Assembly (NCBI GenBank): GCA_016223165.1
Contig: JACRPO010000007.1
Coordinates: 248,001 to 312,000 of the forward strand
Length of the DNA: 64,000 nt
Reading direction: 5' to 3'
Origin: Burkholderiales bacterium
GTDB lineage: Bacteria > Pseudomonadota > Gammaproteobacteria > Burkholderiales > Burkholderiaceae_C
Numbering within the stretch: position 1 is the stretch's first letter; each line of letters opens with the position of its first letter. The notes under the pieces were generated by a model that was not told the origin of the DNA, made no database searches, and saw only the letters and a list, made by a program, of their open reading frames with translations. Shown here piece after piece: positions 28,557 to 38,838 of the stretch. The position numbers and the translations under genes are program-made.

Positions 28557-30338
28557 TCAAACCTTCGCTCCTGCCGCGCTCGCCGTGCCGGCCGGCGCGG
28601 CTTCGCGTTGCATCGATTCCGGCGCCGAGACCCCGAGCACGGCGAGCGCGTTCTTCAGCACGCGCGCCGTGGCCGTGAGCAGCGCCATGCGCGCGCGCGC
28701 CAGTTCCGCGTCGTCGACGAGAAAGCGCTCGCTGTCGTAATAGGTGTGGAAGCAGGCGGCGAGCTCGCGCAGGTAGAACGCCACGTCGTGCGGCGCCAGC
28801 TCGGCCGCGGCACGCTCCAGCATCTCCGGGTACTCGGCGAGCTTGAGCATCAGCGCCGCCTCGCTGGGGGCGACGAGACGCGCGAGGTTCGCCTGCGCCA
28901 GGTCGCCCTCGCCCTTGGCGCCGGCGTACTGCGCCAGCACCGAGCAGATGCGGGCGTGCGCGTACTGCACGTAGTAGACGGGGTTGTCGAGGTTGGTCGA
29001 GAGCGCGAGGTCGATGTCGAAGGTGAACTCGGTGTCCGACTTGCGGCTCGCGAGGAAGAAGCGCACGGCGTCGCGGCTGGTCCACTCGATGAGGTCGCGC
29101 AGCGTCACGTAGCTGCCGGCGCGCTTGGAGATCTTCACTTCCTGGCCGCCCTTCATGACCGTGATCATCTTGTAGAGCACGTAGTCGGGGTAGCCGGCCG
29201 GGATGCCGCGGCCCACCGCCTGCAGCCCGGCGCGCACGCGCGCCACGGTGCCGTGGTGGTCGGTGCCCTGCACGTTGATCACCTTGGCGAACCCGCGCTC
29301 GAACTTGGCGACGTGGTAGGCGACGTCGGGCACGAAGTAGGTATAGGCGCCGTCGTCGGCCGCGGCTTCGGCGTCGGTGCCGGCCGCCGTCGAGCGGCGC
29401 ATCACGCGGTCCTTGTCATCGCCGTACTCGGTGGTGCGCAGCCACAACGCACCGTCTTTCTCGTAGGTCTTGCCCGAGGCGACGAGGCGCTTCACGACCT
29501 CCTCGACGCGGCCCTCGGTGTAGAGGCTGCTCTCGAGGTAGTAGTGGTCGAAGCGCACGCCGAAGGCCTGCAGGTCGAGGTCCTGCTCGTGGCGCAGGTA
29601 GGCCACCGCGAACTGGCCGAGGCCGTCGAAGTCGTCGGCGTCGCCGCTGGCGGTGTATTGGCGGTCGTCGGCGCGCACCGTCTTCTTCGCGGCGAAGTCG
29701 GCCGCGATGTCGGCGATGTAGTCGCCGTTGTAGGCCTGCTCCGGCCAGCCGGCGTCGCCGGGCTTCAGGCCCTTCAGCCGGCATTGCGTGGAAGCGGCCA
29801 GCGTCCGGATCTGCGCGCCGGCGTCGTTGTAATAGAACTCGCGGAAGACCTCGTGCCCCTGCGTGCGCAGCAGGTTGCAGATGCAGTCGCCGAGCGCCGC
29901 GTTGCGGCCGTGGCCCACGTGCAGCGGGCCGGTCGGGTTGGCGGAGACGAACTCGACCATCACCTTGCCGCCGCCCTGACTGGGTGCCTCGCTGCCGTAG
30001 GCCTCTCCGGCGGCGAGCACTTCGCGCACCACCGCCTGCCGTGCGGCGGGCACCAGGCGCAGGTTCACGAACCCCGGTCCGGCGATCTCGAGCCTGGCCA
30101 CCCAGCGCTGGAAGGCGGCGTCGGATTCGAGCGCGGATACAAGGGTGGCGGCCAGTTCGCGCGGGTTCTTCTTCAGCGCGCGCGACAGCTGCATCGCGGC
30201 GGTGATGGCCAGGTCGCCATGCGCGGCCTGCTTGGGTGACTCGAAGGCGGCCGTCGGTGCCGTCACGCCGGCGGCGGCAGCGATGTCGGTCAGTGCTCCC
30301 TGCAAGGCGCGCAGCAACTCCTGCTTGGCTTGGATCAT
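28557..30338 (-). CDS. argS: Arginyl-tRNA synthetase
   Basis: 593 residues from ATG 30338. The class I HIGH motif is HVGH (140-143, followed by GRNAALGD), and the KMSKS-like loop is KISKRAG. The C-terminal anticodon-binding DALR domain contains [10 protein letters not shown] and LARARMALL. It charges tRNA-Arg with arginine. The frame extends upstream to 30515, but that part has no similarity to the enzyme. Confidence 0.97.
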   Translation of the reverse strand: MIQAKQELLRALQGALTDIAAAAGVTAPTAAFESPKQAAHGDLAITAAMQLSRALKKNPRELAATLVSALESDAAFQRWVARLEIAGPGFVNLRLVPAARQAVVREVLAAGEAYGSEAPSQGGGKVMVEFVSANPTGPLHVGHGRNAALGDCICNLLRTQGHEVFREFYYNDAGAQIRTLAASTQCRLKGLKPGDAGWPEQAYNGDYIADIAADFAAKKTVRADDRQYTASGDADDFDGLGQFAVAYLRHEQDLDLQAFGVRFDHYYLESSLYTEGRVEEVVKRLVASGKTYEKDGALWLRTTEYGDDKDRVMRRSTAAGTDAEAAADDGAYTYFVPDVAYHVAKFERGFAKVINVQGTDHHGTVARVRAGLQAVGRGIPAGYPDYVLYKMITVMKGGQEVKISKRAGSYVTLRDLIEWTSRDAVRFFLASRKSDTEFTFDIDLALSTNLDNPVYYVQYAHARICSVLAQYAGAKGEGDLAQANLARLVAPSEAALMLKLAEYPEMLERAAAELAPHDVAFYLRELAACFHTYYDSERFLVDDAELARARMALLTATARVLKNALAVLGVSAPESMQREAAPAGTASAAGAKV

Positions 30339-30576
30339 CGCTGCGATTCTACGTTTCGCCCTCTGCGACGCCGGGGCGCACGGACATCGGCACCGACCCG
30401 GTCGCATGCGGACCCGGTGGCCGCCGGCCGCGGTTAGGACAGCCTTTCGACCCTTGTTCGATGCATCGGGGCCGCGCACGTTCACCGACGATGGCGGCTG
30501 AACGCGGAGTGACATTCAGCCCGCCCGGCCGCCGCCCCAGGGCGAACACCGGCGGGCACAGCCCGAAGACTGCCCA

Positions 30577-31998
30577 GTGAGCGCGCGCCAGATCACCCCT
30601 ATTGCCCCTGTCGCCCCCATCGCCCCCCTCGCGCCGGACTCCCCCGAGTTCGTCGCGGCCCCCGCCCGCGACGCCAGCGAGCCCTTGCCGGAGCGCATCG
30701 GCAAGTACCCGGTGAAGGCGAAGATCGGCGAGGGCGCGACGAGCGAGGTCTTCCTCGCACACGACCCTTTCCGCGGCCACGACGTGGCGATCAAGCGCGT
30801 GCGCCGCTCGGCCCTCATCGACGCGCGCGAGGCGCATTTCCAGAAGCGCTTCTTCGCCGCCGAGGCGGCCCTCGTGGGCCAGCTGCACCACCCCAACGTC
30901 GTGCAGATCCTCGACGCCGTCTCCGAGGGCGAGGAGCTGCCCTACCTGGTGATGGAATACATCCCCGGCGGCACGCTCAGGCGCTTCTGCCGCGCCGACG
31001 CGCTGCTGCCGCTGGCGCAGGTGATCGAGATCGGCTTCAAGTGCGCGATGGCGCTCAACTACTGCTGGCGCCAGGGGCTCATCCACCGCGACGTGAAGCC
31101 GGCCAACGTGCTCGCCGTGCTGCAGGGCGACCAGATCGTCGACCTGAAGATCAGCGACTTCGGCAGCGTCTTCAACAGCGGCGCCGACATCACGCAGGTG
31201 CACCGCGTCGGCTCGCTCGCCTACATGTCGCCCGAGCAGCTCGACGGCGACACGGTGGACTGCCGTGCCGACATCTACTCGCTCAGCGCGGTGCTGTACC
31301 ACCTGATCGCCGGCCGGCCGCCGTTCGACGCCACCGAGCAGCGCGCGATCATGTACCAGATCTTCAACGCCACGCCGCCGCGCCTGGCCGCGCTGCGCGA
31401 GGGGCTGCCGGCGCCGCTGGCCGAACTCATCGAGCGTGGCCTCGCGAAGGACCGCGAGTCGCGGCCGGCGAACTGGGACCAGTTCGCGCAGGCGCTGTCG
31501 GCGATGGCGAGCGCGCGCATCGTGCCGCGCGGCGCCCTGCAGGCCGTGCTCGACTCCGAGCGCTTCACGCTGCTGCGTTCGCAGGAGTTCTTCGCCCGCT
31601 TCGGCGATGTCGAGCTGTGGGAGGTCGTGCATCGCGCCAAGTGGGAGCGGCACACGTTCGGGCAGGCGCTCTACAGCAAGGGCGAGACGGGCAACACCTT
31701 CCACATCATCACGCAGGGCGAGGTGGAGGTCTTCCGCGATGGCCAGCTGATGGCCAAGCTCGGCGCCGGCACCTCGGTGGGCGAGATGGCCTATCTCGCC
31801 CCGAGCCCCGAGTTGCGCGTGCACAGCGCCGACGTGCTCGTGGCGCGGCCCACGACCACGGTCTCGTTCACCCCCGATACCTTGGCACAGCTGTCGCTGA
31901 CGACGATGAACGCCTTCGACAAGGCCTTCATCGGCGTGCTCGTGCGGCGGCTGCACGCCGCACACGAAGCGCTCGCGCACCCGCGGCGCATCATGTAA
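30577..31998 (+). CDS. Hanks-type Ser/Thr protein kinase fused to a cyclic-nucleotide-binding-like domain
   Basis: 473 residues from GTG 30577. A Pro/Ile/Ala-rich start is followed by a full kinase domain: IGEGATSEVF glycine loop, K73 in VAIKRV, catalytic HRDVKPAN (H170-D172), and DFG at 194-196 (SDFGSVF). After about residue 310 comes a cNMP-binding fold (ALYSKGETGNTFHIITQGEV, then GTSVGEMAYL). There is no membrane helix, so it is a soluble kinase. The phosphate-cassette Arg of a true cAMP site is not evident, so ligand binding is unproven. It is divergent from argS. Confidence 0.88.
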   Translation: MSARQITPIAPVAPIAPLAPDSPEFVAAPARDASEPLPERIGKYPVKAKIGEGATSEVFLAHDPFRGHDVAIKRVRRSALIDAREAHFQKRFFAAEAALVGQLHHPNVVQILDAVSEGEELPYLVMEYIPGGTLRRFCRADALLPLAQVIEIGFKCAMALNYCWRQGLIHRDVKPANVLAVLQGDQIVDLKISDFGSVFNSGADITQVHRVGSLAYMSPEQLDGDTVDCRADIYSLSAVLYHLIAGRPPFDATEQRAIMYQIFNATPPRLAALREGLPAPLAELIERGLAKDRESRPANWDQFAQALSAMASARIVPRGALQAVLDSERFTLLRSQEFFARFGDVELWEVVHRAKWERHTFGQALYSKGETGNTFHIITQGEVEVFRDGQLMAKLGAGTSVGEMAYLAPSPELRVHSADVLVARPTTTVSFTPDTLAQLSLTTMNAFDKAFIGVLVRRLHAAHEALAHPRRIM

Positions 31999-32224
31999 GG
32001 CCGCACGCGCGCGTGCACCGGCACGGGCCTGCCGCGCCGTGCCCTGGCTTGCGCGCTTCACGCGTTGTTGCGATCGCAGGGCCGGACTGTCGGCGCCGAC
32101 GCGCATCCGCGCGTTTTCCTCCTTGCCCGGTGGCCCGGGCAGCGGTGCAATCGCCGCGGCTGCCGGGCACCCGGCTCCAGCATGTGATCGAAATCTTCAC
32201 CACACCAAACGAGGACACTGCGCC

Positions 32225-32575
32225 ATGAACAAGCTGCTCACTGCCTGCTTCCTGACTCTCGGCCTGATGGCCGGCCAGGCCTACGCCGCCAACCCCGCCT
32301 GCGAGAAGAGCGCCGACGACAAGAAGCTCGCCGGTGCCGCGCGCACCAGCCACATCAAGAAGTGCGAGACGGACATGGGCGCAGGCGCCGGCGGCAATGC
32401 CGCCTGCGAAAAGTCGGCCGCGGACAAGAAGCTCGCCGGCGCCGCCAAGACCAGCCACATCAAGAAGTGCATGGAAGACTCGGCCAAGCCCGCCGCTGCG
32501 GCCGCGCCGGCGACGCCCGCCGCTCCGGCCACGCCGGCGGCGCCGGTGAAGCCGGCGACCGGCGACAAGAAGTGA
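32225..32575 (+). CDS. PsiF-repeat small periplasmic protein
   Basis: 116 residues from ATG 32225 after GAGG. A signal peptide ends AYA/A. Two 35-residue repeats of the form NPACEKSADDKKLAGAARTS...IKKC follow, each with two Cys, and the tail is Ala/Pro/Thr-rich. The pattern matches the PsiF repeat (phosphate-starvation-inducible protein family, function unknown). No Pho box was recognised upstream. It is followed by a clear terminator. Confidence 0.82.
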   Translation: MNKLLTACFLTLGLMAGQAYAANPACEKSADDKKLAGAARTSHIKKCETDMGAGAGGNAACEKSAADKKLAGAAKTSHIKKCMEDSAKPAAAAAPATPAAPATPAAPVKPATGDKK

Positions 32576-32603
32576 GCGCCGGGCTCTAGAGGCTCGTCTG
32601 CAC

Positions 32604-32632
32604 AGGGCGCCGCGAGGCGCCCTTTCCATTTC
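32604..32632 (+). terminator. Intrinsic terminator after the PsiF-like gene
   Basis: AGGGCGCC (32604-32611) pairs with GGCGCCCT (32616-32623) around GCGA, followed by TTTCCATTT. The position, 29 bases after the stop, fits rho-independent termination. Confidence 0.8.
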
Positions 32633-32683
32633 CTCGCGTGAGGCTGCGCGGGGGGCGCAAGGGGCGTAAGGGGGCGTGCGAGG

Positions 32684-33595
32684 TCAAGCAGCGCGCAGCC
32701 AGTAGCCCGCGTCGCCGTAGCTGTGCTTGACGAAGTCGATCCACAGCCGCACTCGCAACGGCAGGTGCCGGCGTTGCGGGAAGACGGCGTAGATGCCGTT
32801 GGCCGGCGCCGCGAAGTCGGCCAGCACCTCCACGAGGCGCCCTTCGGCGATGTCGCGCTCGACTTCCCAGGTGCTGCGCCACGCGATGCCCAGCCCGGCC
32901 AGGCACCATTGGTGCAGCACCTGTCCGTCGCTGCAGTCGAGCCGTCCCGGCGGCCGCAGGTGCACGAGCTCGTCGTCGACGCGAAAGGCCCAGCCGCGCG
33001 TCTGGCTCGCTTCGGAACTGAGCGTGAGGCAGCGGTGGCGCGTCAGGTCGGCCGGCGTCTTCGGCGCGCCCGCCGTTTGCAGGTAGGCGGGCGCGGCCAC
33101 GCATTGCCGCTGGTTGTCGGCCAGGCGCAGGCTGACGAGGTTCGAGTCCGGCATGTCGCCCACGCGGATGGCGCAGTCGTAGCCCTCGTTGACGATGTCG
33201 ACCACCCGGTCCGACAGGTTCAGGCTCAGGCTCACCTCGGGGTGCTGGGCGACGAAGCGCGGCACCAGCGGTGCCACGTGCCGGCGTCCGAAGCCGCCGG
33301 GCGCCGTGACGCGCAGATGGCCGCTGGCCTTGACGCCGCCGGCACTGACACTCGCCTCGGCATTGGCGATGTCGGCCAGGATGCGCTGGCAGTCCTCGAG
33401 GAAGGCACTGCCCTCGTGCGTGAGCGTGATGCGCCGCGTCGTGCGGCGCAGCAGCTTGATGCCCAGGCGCTCCTCGAGGCGGTCGATTCGCCGGCCGATC
33501 ACCGCCGGCGCCACCCCAACGGCTGCGGCCACGGCGGTGAGGCTGCCCTTGGCGGCCACGGCAACGAAGGACTCGATCTGCTTCAGCCGATCCAT
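32684..33595 (-). CDS. LysR-type transcriptional regulator
   Basis: 303 residues. The N-terminal winged helix ([20 protein letters not shown]...[14 protein letters not shown]) is followed by the periplasmic-binding-protein-like effector domain. It belongs to the CrgA/PA-type subgroup ([19 protein letters not shown]). It is divergent from the haloacid dehalogenase gene with 94 bases between, the typical arrangement for a LysR protein controlling its neighbour. The inducer is unknown. Confidence 0.93.
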   Translation of the reverse strand: MDRLKQIESFVAVAAKGSLTAVAAAVGVAPAVIGRRIDRLEERLGIKLLRRTTRRITLTHEGSAFLEDCQRILADIANAEASVSAGGVKASGHLRVTAPGGFGRRHVAPLVPRFVAQHPEVSLSLNLSDRVVDIVNEGYDCAIRVGDMPDSNLVSLRLADNQRQCVAAPAYLQTAGAPKTPADLTRHRCLTLSSEASQTRGWAFRVDDELVHLRPPGRLDCSDGQVLHQWCLAGLGIAWRSTWEVERDIAEGRLVEVLADFAAPANGIYAVFPQRRHLPLRVRLWIDFVKHSYGDAGYWLRAA

Positions 33596-33655
33596 GGCCG
33601 ACGATTATCGATTACGCGTGTCGGACGCAAAAATCCACCGCGTTTGACGCTCTTA

Positions 33656-33669
33656 ATGCCGGCGGGCAT
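33656..33669. promoter_or_regulatory. Candidate LysR operator in the divergent gap
   Basis: ATGCC-GGCG-GGCAT is a perfect 5-bp inverted repeat in the AT-richer gap between the LysR gene and the dehalogenase gene. It lies just after a TTGACG (33644-33649) that could serve as a -35. The spacing differs by one base from T-N11-A. Confidence 0.35.
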
Positions 33670-33689
33670 CTGGAATAGAGTGCCCGACC

Positions 33690-34496
33690 ATGGCGACTCC
33701 CCCGAAGAACCCGCCGCGGCTGCGCGCCGTGCTGTTCGACGCCTACGGCACGCTGTTCGACGTCTACAGCGTTGCGCTGCTCGCCGAGCAGCTCTTCGCA
33801 GGCCACGGCGAGCGCCTCGCGCACTTGTGGCGCGACAAGCAGATCGAGTACACGCGCCTCATCACGATGAGCAGCGCCGGTGCCGAGCGCTACCGCCCCT
33901 TCTGGCAGGTGACGCGCGACGCGCTGCGCTACGCCTGCGCGCGCCTGGCGCTGCCGCTCGACGCCGCCGCCGAAGAGCGCTTGATGAACCAGTACCACCA
34001 CCTCTCGGCCTTCCCGGAGAACCGCGAGGTGCTGCAGGAGCTGCGCCGGCGCGGCACCACCGCCGGCATCCTCAGCAACGGCGACCCCGAGATGCTGGCC
34101 GTGGCGATCAAGAGCGCCGGGCTCGCCGATCTCGTCGGCCCTGTGCTCAGCGTGCACAGCGTGCGGCGCTTCAAGACCGACCCTGCCGCCTATGCGCTCG
34201 GCCCCGCGGTGCTGGGCCTGCCCGCGCGCGACATCCTCTTCGTGAGCAGCAACGCCTGGGACGCCATCGGCGCCACCTGGTTCGGCTACACGACGCTGTG
34301 GGTGAACCGCGGCGGCGCCCCCCCCGAGGAGCTCGGCACCTCGCCTTCGCACACCGGCCGTTCGCTGCGCGACGTGCTGGAGCTGCTGCCGGCCATGCCG
34401 CCCGCGCCGGCATCACCGGCATCACCGGCTTCGCCCTCTTCACCCTCCTCGCCCGCTCCGTCCTCTCCGCCCTCGCCGCCGACGGCCCCTGCCTGA
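33690..34496 (+). CDS. Haloacid dehalogenase, type II
   Basis: 268 residues. HAD motif I is [10 protein letters not shown] with the nucleophile Asp, then [14 protein letters not shown], motif II SNGDP, and the type II signature [16 protein letters not shown]. Such enzymes hydrolyse (S)-2-haloalkanoic acids to (R)-2-hydroxyacids; some relatives act on other substrates. The last ~40 residues are a Pro/Ser/Ala low-complexity tail not needed for the fold. Malate synthase follows after 59 bases on the same strand, which would fit two-carbon acid use (inference). Confidence 0.9.
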   Translation: MATPPKNPPRLRAVLFDAYGTLFDVYSVALLAEQLFAGHGERLAHLWRDKQIEYTRLITMSSAGAERYRPFWQVTRDALRYACARLALPLDAAAEERLMNQYHHLSAFPENREVLQELRRRGTTAGILSNGDPEMLAVAIKSAGLADLVGPVLSVHSVRRFKTDPAAYALGPAVLGLPARDILFVSSNAWDAIGATWFGYTTLWVNRGGAPPEELGTSPSHTGRSLRDVLELLPAMPPAPASPASPASPSSPSSPAPSSPPSPPTAPA

Positions 34497-34555
34497 CGGC
34501 TGTGAAGCGCGGCTCCCGACTTCCCCTTTGCACCCCGACCTCGCCACCCACGACC

Positions 34556-36778
34556 ATGCGCACCACCGCCCACGGCCTGCAAGTCGCCGGCTCGCTCTAC
34601 CAGTTCGTCAATGAACGAGTGCTGCCCGGCACCGGCGTCGAACGCGAGGCCTTCTGGGCCGGCTTCGGCGCCATCGTGCGCGACCTCGCGCCGAAGAACG
34701 CCGCCCTGCTCGCCGAACGCGACCGCCTGCAAGCCGAGCTCGACGCCTGGCACCGCGCCCATCCGGGCCCGATCACCGGCGCGCGTGCGAGGGCGTTGTA
34801 CCGCGCCCTCCTCGAGAAGATCGGCTACCTGGTGCCGGTGCCGAGGAACGTGCGCGCAACGACGAAGAACGTCGACGCCGAGCTCGCGCTGCAGGCCGGC
34901 CCGCAGCTCGTGGTGCCGATCACCAATGCGCGCTACGCCCTCAACGCCGCCAACGCGCGCTGGGGCTCGCTCTACGACGCGCTGTACGGCACCGATGCGC
35001 TGCCCGAGACGGACGGCTCGGGTGCCGATCTGTCGCGTGGCCCCGGCTACAACGACAAGCGTGGCGCCAAGGTCATCGAGTACGCGCGCCACGTGCTCGA
35101 CCGCTGCGCGCCGCTCGAGCGTGGCTCGCATGTCGATTCGGTCGGCTACGCCGTCGTCGACAACCAGCTCGCCGTTTCGCTGAAGGGCGGCGCCACCGTG
35201 GGGCTGAAGAACCCGGCGCAGTTCGTCGGCTTCCAGGGCGAGATGGGCTCGCCCTCGTCGGTGCTGCTGTCGCACCACGGCCTGCACATGGACATCCGCA
35301 TCGACCGCGGCCATGCCATCGGTGCCACCGACCCTGCCGGCGTCGCCGACCTCGTTCTCGAGGCGGCGCTGTCGACCATCCTCGACCTCGAGGACTCGGT
35401 CGCCGTCGTCGACGCCGACGACAAGGTGCAGGCCTACGGCAACTGGCTCGGCATCCTGCAGGGCACGCTCACGGAGCAGGTGGCCAAGGGCGGCCGCACC
35501 TTCACGCGCGGCCTCAACCCCGACCGCCTCTACACCGGCCCGCGCGGCGAAGACGTGGCGCTGCACGGGCGCTCGCTGCTCTTCGTGCGCAACGTCGGGC
35601 ACCTGATGAGCAGCCCCGCCATCCTGTGGGGTGACGACGGCAAGGAGATCCCGGAGGGGATCATGGACGCCGTCATCACGACGGCGATCGCGATGCACGA
35701 CCTGAAGGGTCCTCGCGAGGGAACGGCAAGCGGCAGGGGCATCCGCAACTCGCGCCGCGGCTCGGTCTACATCGTCAAGCCGAAGATGCACGGGCCGGCC
35801 GAGGTGGCCTTCGCGAGCGAGCTCTTCGGCCGCGTCGAGCAGATGCTCGGCCTGCCCAAGGCCACCGTGAAGCTCGGCATCATGGACGAGGAACGCCGCA
35901 CGAGCGTCAACCTCAAGGCCTGCATCGCCGCCGCTGCCGACCGCGTCGCCTTCATCAACACCGGCTTCCTCGACCGCACCGGCGACGAGATGCACACCGC
36001 CATGTGGGCGGGCCCCATGCGTCGCAAGGGCGACATGAAGACGAGCGAGTGGATCATCGCCTACGAGCGCAGCAACGTGCTCGTCGGCCTGCAATGCGGC
36101 CTGCGCGGCAAGGCGCAGATCGGCAAGGGCATGTGGGCCATGCCCGACCTGATGGCGGCGATGCTGCAGCAGAAGATCGCGCACCCCCTGGCCGGTGCCA
36201 ACACCGCCTGGGTGCCCAGCCCCACGGCCGCCACGCTGCACGCACTGCACTACCACCAGGTGGACGTGTTCAAGGTGCAGAAGGAGCTCGAGAAGATCGA
36301 TGCCGAGGCCGAACGCGAAGCCCTGCTCGACGGCCTGCTCACGGTGCCGGTGGTGAAGACGGCGAAGTGGAACGAAGCCGAGAAGCAGCAGGAACTCGAC
36401 AACAACGCGCAGGGCATCCTCGGCTACGTCGTGCGCTGGGTCGACCAGGGCGTGGGCTGCTCGAAGGTGCCCGACATCCACAACGTCGGCCTGATGGAAG
36501 ACCGCGCCACGCTGCGCATCAGCAGCCAGCACATGGCCAACTGGCTGCACCACGGCGTCGTCAGCGAGGCGCAGGTGCGCGCCACGCTCGAGCGCATGGC
36601 CGCGGTGGTGGACCGGCAGAACGCCGGTGACCCGGCCTATCGCAACATGGCGGGGCGCTTCGCCGAGTCGGCGGCCTACCAGGCGGCGTGCGACCTCGTC
36701 TTCAAGGGCCTGGCGCAGCCGAGCGGCTACACCGAGCCGCTGCTGCATGCGTGGCGGTTGAAGGTGAAGCACCGTTAG
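34556..36778 (+). CDS. glcB: Malate synthase G
   Basis: 740 residues from ATG 34556. Isoform G features are seen along the length: [74 protein letters not shown], and near the end [18 protein letters not shown] with the proposed catalytic Asp. It condenses glyoxylate with acetyl-CoA to malate in the glyoxylate/glycolate pathway. The length is close to the usual ~725. No isocitrate lyase lies nearby. Confidence 0.97.
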   Translation: MRTTAHGLQVAGSLYQFVNERVLPGTGVEREAFWAGFGAIVRDLAPKNAALLAERDRLQAELDAWHRAHPGPITGARARALYRALLEKIGYLVPVPRNVRATTKNVDAELALQAGPQLVVPITNARYALNAANARWGSLYDALYGTDALPETDGSGADLSRGPGYNDKRGAKVIEYARHVLDRCAPLERGSHVDSVGYAVVDNQLAVSLKGGATVGLKNPAQFVGFQGEMGSPSSVLLSHHGLHMDIRIDRGHAIGATDPAGVADLVLEAALSTILDLEDSVAVVDADDKVQAYGNWLGILQGTLTEQVAKGGRTFTRGLNPDRLYTGPRGEDVALHGRSLLFVRNVGHLMSSPAILWGDDGKEIPEGIMDAVITTAIAMHDLKGPREGTASGRGIRNSRRGSVYIVKPKMHGPAEVAFASELFGRVEQMLGLPKATVKLGIMDEERRTSVNLKACIAAAADRVAFINTGFLDRTGDEMHTAMWAGPMRRKGDMKTSEWIIAYERSNVLVGLQCGLRGKAQIGKGMWAMPDLMAAMLQQKIAHPLAGANTAWVPSPTAATLHALHYHQVDVFKVQKELEKIDAEAEREALLDGLLTVPVVKTAKWNEAEKQQELDNNAQGILGYVVRWVDQGVGCSKVPDIHNVGLMEDRATLRISSQHMANWLHHGVVSEAQVRATLERMAAVVDRQNAGDPAYRNMAGRFAESAAYQAACDLVFKGLAQPSGYTEPLLHAWRLKVKHR

Positions 36779-36884
36779 GCGCAACGCCTGCGGCGCGCGC
36801 CCAACTCTGCTCGCCCAACCGGACGCCTGCGGCGCCGGTCACCTCGCAGGGGCGGGGCGATCTGGCGCGGACCGGAGCGGCGCG

Positions 36885-37118
36885 CTACTGCTGCCAGCCG
36901 CAGGCACCCGGGCCGCCGGGGTGGCCGCAGCTGCCGCAGGGGCCGGCCGCGGCCATCTCGGCCACCTTGCCTTCGGCCGAGCCGGCAGTGGCGAAGACCG
37001 ACAGCTTCTTCGCCAGCGAGACGGAATGGCACTTCGGGCATTCGGGCTGCATCGACGCGCGGGTCAGCGCCTCGAACTGATTGCCGCAGTCCTGGCAGTC
37101 GTACTCGTAGATCGGCAT
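36885..37118 (-). CDS. FmdB-family zinc ribbon protein
   Basis: 77 residues starting MPIYEYDCQDCGNQFEAL. The zinc ribbon Cys are C8, C11, C27 and C30 (ECPKC). The tail is Gly-rich with additional Cys (CGSCGHPGGPGACGW), as in other betaproteobacterial members. These small cytoplasmic proteins are thought to be regulatory, but their function is unknown. It is isolated between glcB (convergent) and the DUF2817 gene. Confidence 0.9.
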   Translation of the reverse strand: MPIYEYDCQDCGNQFEALTRASMQPECPKCHSVSLAKKLSVFATAGSAEGKVAEMAAAGPCGSCGHPGGPGACGWQQ

Positions 37119-37194
37119 GTCGGGTCCTCGAATCGGGGTCGGTCGTCGCTGATTGGACTGCAGTGCATTTTCTCAGGCGGCGCGCCTGCGCGGT

Positions 37195-38301
37195 TCACTG
37201 CGCCGCGCCGCCGGCCAGCCCGACGAGCGCCTGCCGATAAATCTGCCGCGCCCGCCACAGCACCATCTCGCGCCAGTTATCGTGCGGCGGGTAGAAGTAG
37301 TCGCGCAGCGCCCGACGGATCGGCTGCGCCTCGGCCGACCGGGGGTCGCCGTGCCGCCACAGCCAGGCATCGTCGCGCAGCGCATGCCCGCCGTGCGGCG
37401 GGCCGAAGGTGCCGTATTCGAGCGCGACGAAGGCGATGTCGGCATGCGCGAGCGCGCGCTCGTAGCCGAACTCGCTGAGGCCGGTCTTCTCCTGCGAGGA
37501 CGAAGTGCCGAGCAGCGGCTCGGTGACGCTCGGTCCCCACCAGCGGCGGGCGCGCCGCACGCGCTCGCTGTCCGGCGCGTGGTTGCAGATCGGCTCGCCG
37601 TAGCCGTAGGGGCCGAGGCCGGTGTGCATGTCGACGACGGCCACCGCCTTCGCGCGGCCCAGGTGTTCGGCGAGGATCGCTTCGCTCGTGCGCCGCGCCC
37701 AGGTGGGGCCGGTGCCGCCGTAGAAGATGCCCTGCGCGTCGGTGTACTGGCCGGTGCTGCGCGCCACGCGCTCGGCATGCACGCCGTGCTTCGCGCGGTA
37801 AGCCTCGATGGCCGCCTCGTGCCGCGCCAGCGTCGCGGCATCGAGGCTGGCCGGGTTGTAGTGCTCGCGCATTTCCTCGTAGCCGGGGTTGGCCGGCAGC
37901 GGCTGGCCGAAATCGACCCAGTTGCGATTGAGGTCGACGTTCTCCTCGGTCACACGGCGCCACCAGGCGAAGCCGTGCGGATTGACCGCGTGCATCAGCA
38001 GCAGCGCCGTGTCGCGCGGCAGCGAGGCCGGCACGGGCCCGCGCAGCAGGTCGACCTGCGGGCCGCTGCCGGCGAAACCTTCCACGCCGTGCGTGGCCGA
38101 GATCACCACGAGCACACGGCTCGCATCGTCGCGGCCGACCCAGGCGCTGTCGGTGGCGAGCGCTTCCCCGCGTGGGCCCTGCATCGGGTGCGGCCAGTGC
38201 CGCAGGCGCGCGCCGCAGGCCTGCGCGGCGCCGAGGAACTTCTCGCGCGCCTCCTCGTACTCGCGCGCGAAGGGCGCGTGCGCGTCCAAGCCGCTCGTCA
38301 C
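37195..38301 (-). CDS. DUF2817 / M14-like zinc metallopeptidase
   Basis: 368 residues from GTG 38301, which overlaps the DksA-type stop as GTGA. Zinc ligands are expected at H71-x-x-E74 (ATHGVEGFAGS) and at the His of VVDMHTGLGPYG, the pattern of DUF2817 and the succinylglutamate desuccinylase/aspartoacylase branch of M14. VDLNRNWVDF supplies the substrate-binding segment. It is cytoplasmic, without a signal. The substrate is unknown. Confidence 0.85.
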   Translation of the reverse strand: MTSGLDAHAPFAREYEEAREKFLGAAQACGARLRHWPHPMQGPRGEALATDSAWVGRDDASRVLVVISATHGVEGFAGSGPQVDLLRGPVPASLPRDTALLLMHAVNPHGFAWWRRVTEENVDLNRNWVDFGQPLPANPGYEEMREHYNPASLDAATLARHEAAIEAYRAKHGVHAERVARSTGQYTDAQGIFYGGTGPTWARRTSEAILAEHLGRAKAVAVVDMHTGLGPYGYGEPICNHAPDSERVRRARRWWGPSVTEPLLGTSSSQEKTGLSEFGYERALAHADIAFVALEYGTFGPPHGGHALRDDAWLWRHGDPRSAEAQPIRRALRDYFYPPHDNWREMVLWRARQIYRQALVGLAGGAAQ

Positions 38302-38687
38302 GAGCCGCCGCGGCGGCGCGCCGCCTGCTCGCGCGCCGACTCGCAAGGCACGCAGCGCGCTGCCCAGGGCTCGGCGCGCAGACGGTCGAACGGGATCTCG
38401 TTGCCGCAGGTCGTGCACAGGCCGTAGGCCTCGCCGTCGATGCGCTTGAGCGCCTCGCTGACCTCGCCCACTTCCTGCATCTCGATGTCCGACAGTGCCA
38501 TGTCCATCTCGCGCTCGCTCTCGCGCTGCGGCGCGTCGTCGTCGTCCTGCGTCAGCACCTCGCGCGCATGGTCGGCGCGGCTGCGCCCGCCGAGGTGGTC
38601 GGCCAGCCGACGGTCGAGTTGATGCTGGCGCTGTTCGAGCGCCGCGCGCAGCAAGGCGCGCTGGCCGGCGGTAAGGTGGCTGCTCAT
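38298..38687 (-). CDS. TraR/DksA-type zinc finger protein
   Basis: 129 residues from ATG 38687. A coiled-coil part with an acidic tip (QDDDDAPQRESEREMD) leads into ALKRIDGEAYGLCTTCG, and a C4 zinc finger is formed by CTTC and CVPC. Proteins of this fold enter the RNA polymerase secondary channel and modulate initiation with ppGpp. The sequence is shorter than housekeeping DksA (about 150), so this may be a paralogue. It is coupled to the DUF2817 gene. Confidence 0.87.
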   Translation of the reverse strand: MSSHLTAGQRALLRAALEQRQHQLDRRLADHLGGRSRADHAREVLTQDDDDAPQRESEREMDMALSDIEMQEVGEVSEALKRIDGEAYGLCTTCGNEIPFDRLRAEPWAARCVPCESAREQAARRRGGS

Positions 38688-38838
38688 CGGGACATGTCTC
38701 CGGCGGGGTTCGCAAGTATCTTGCACGTGCGCCTTCCCGTGGGTGTTGAGGTCGCTCAAGCCGACCGCAGCGCAGCAGGGGCGCGGCCCCCGCCATGCCC
38801 GCGGCCCCGAGGGCAGGCGCCGCGATAATCGCCGCCCC

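Noticed and set aside
34286..36784. 832-codon minus-strand frame opposite glcB
   Set aside because: Antisense to malate synthase G, which is certain; the translation is His/Arg/Val-rich without motifs.
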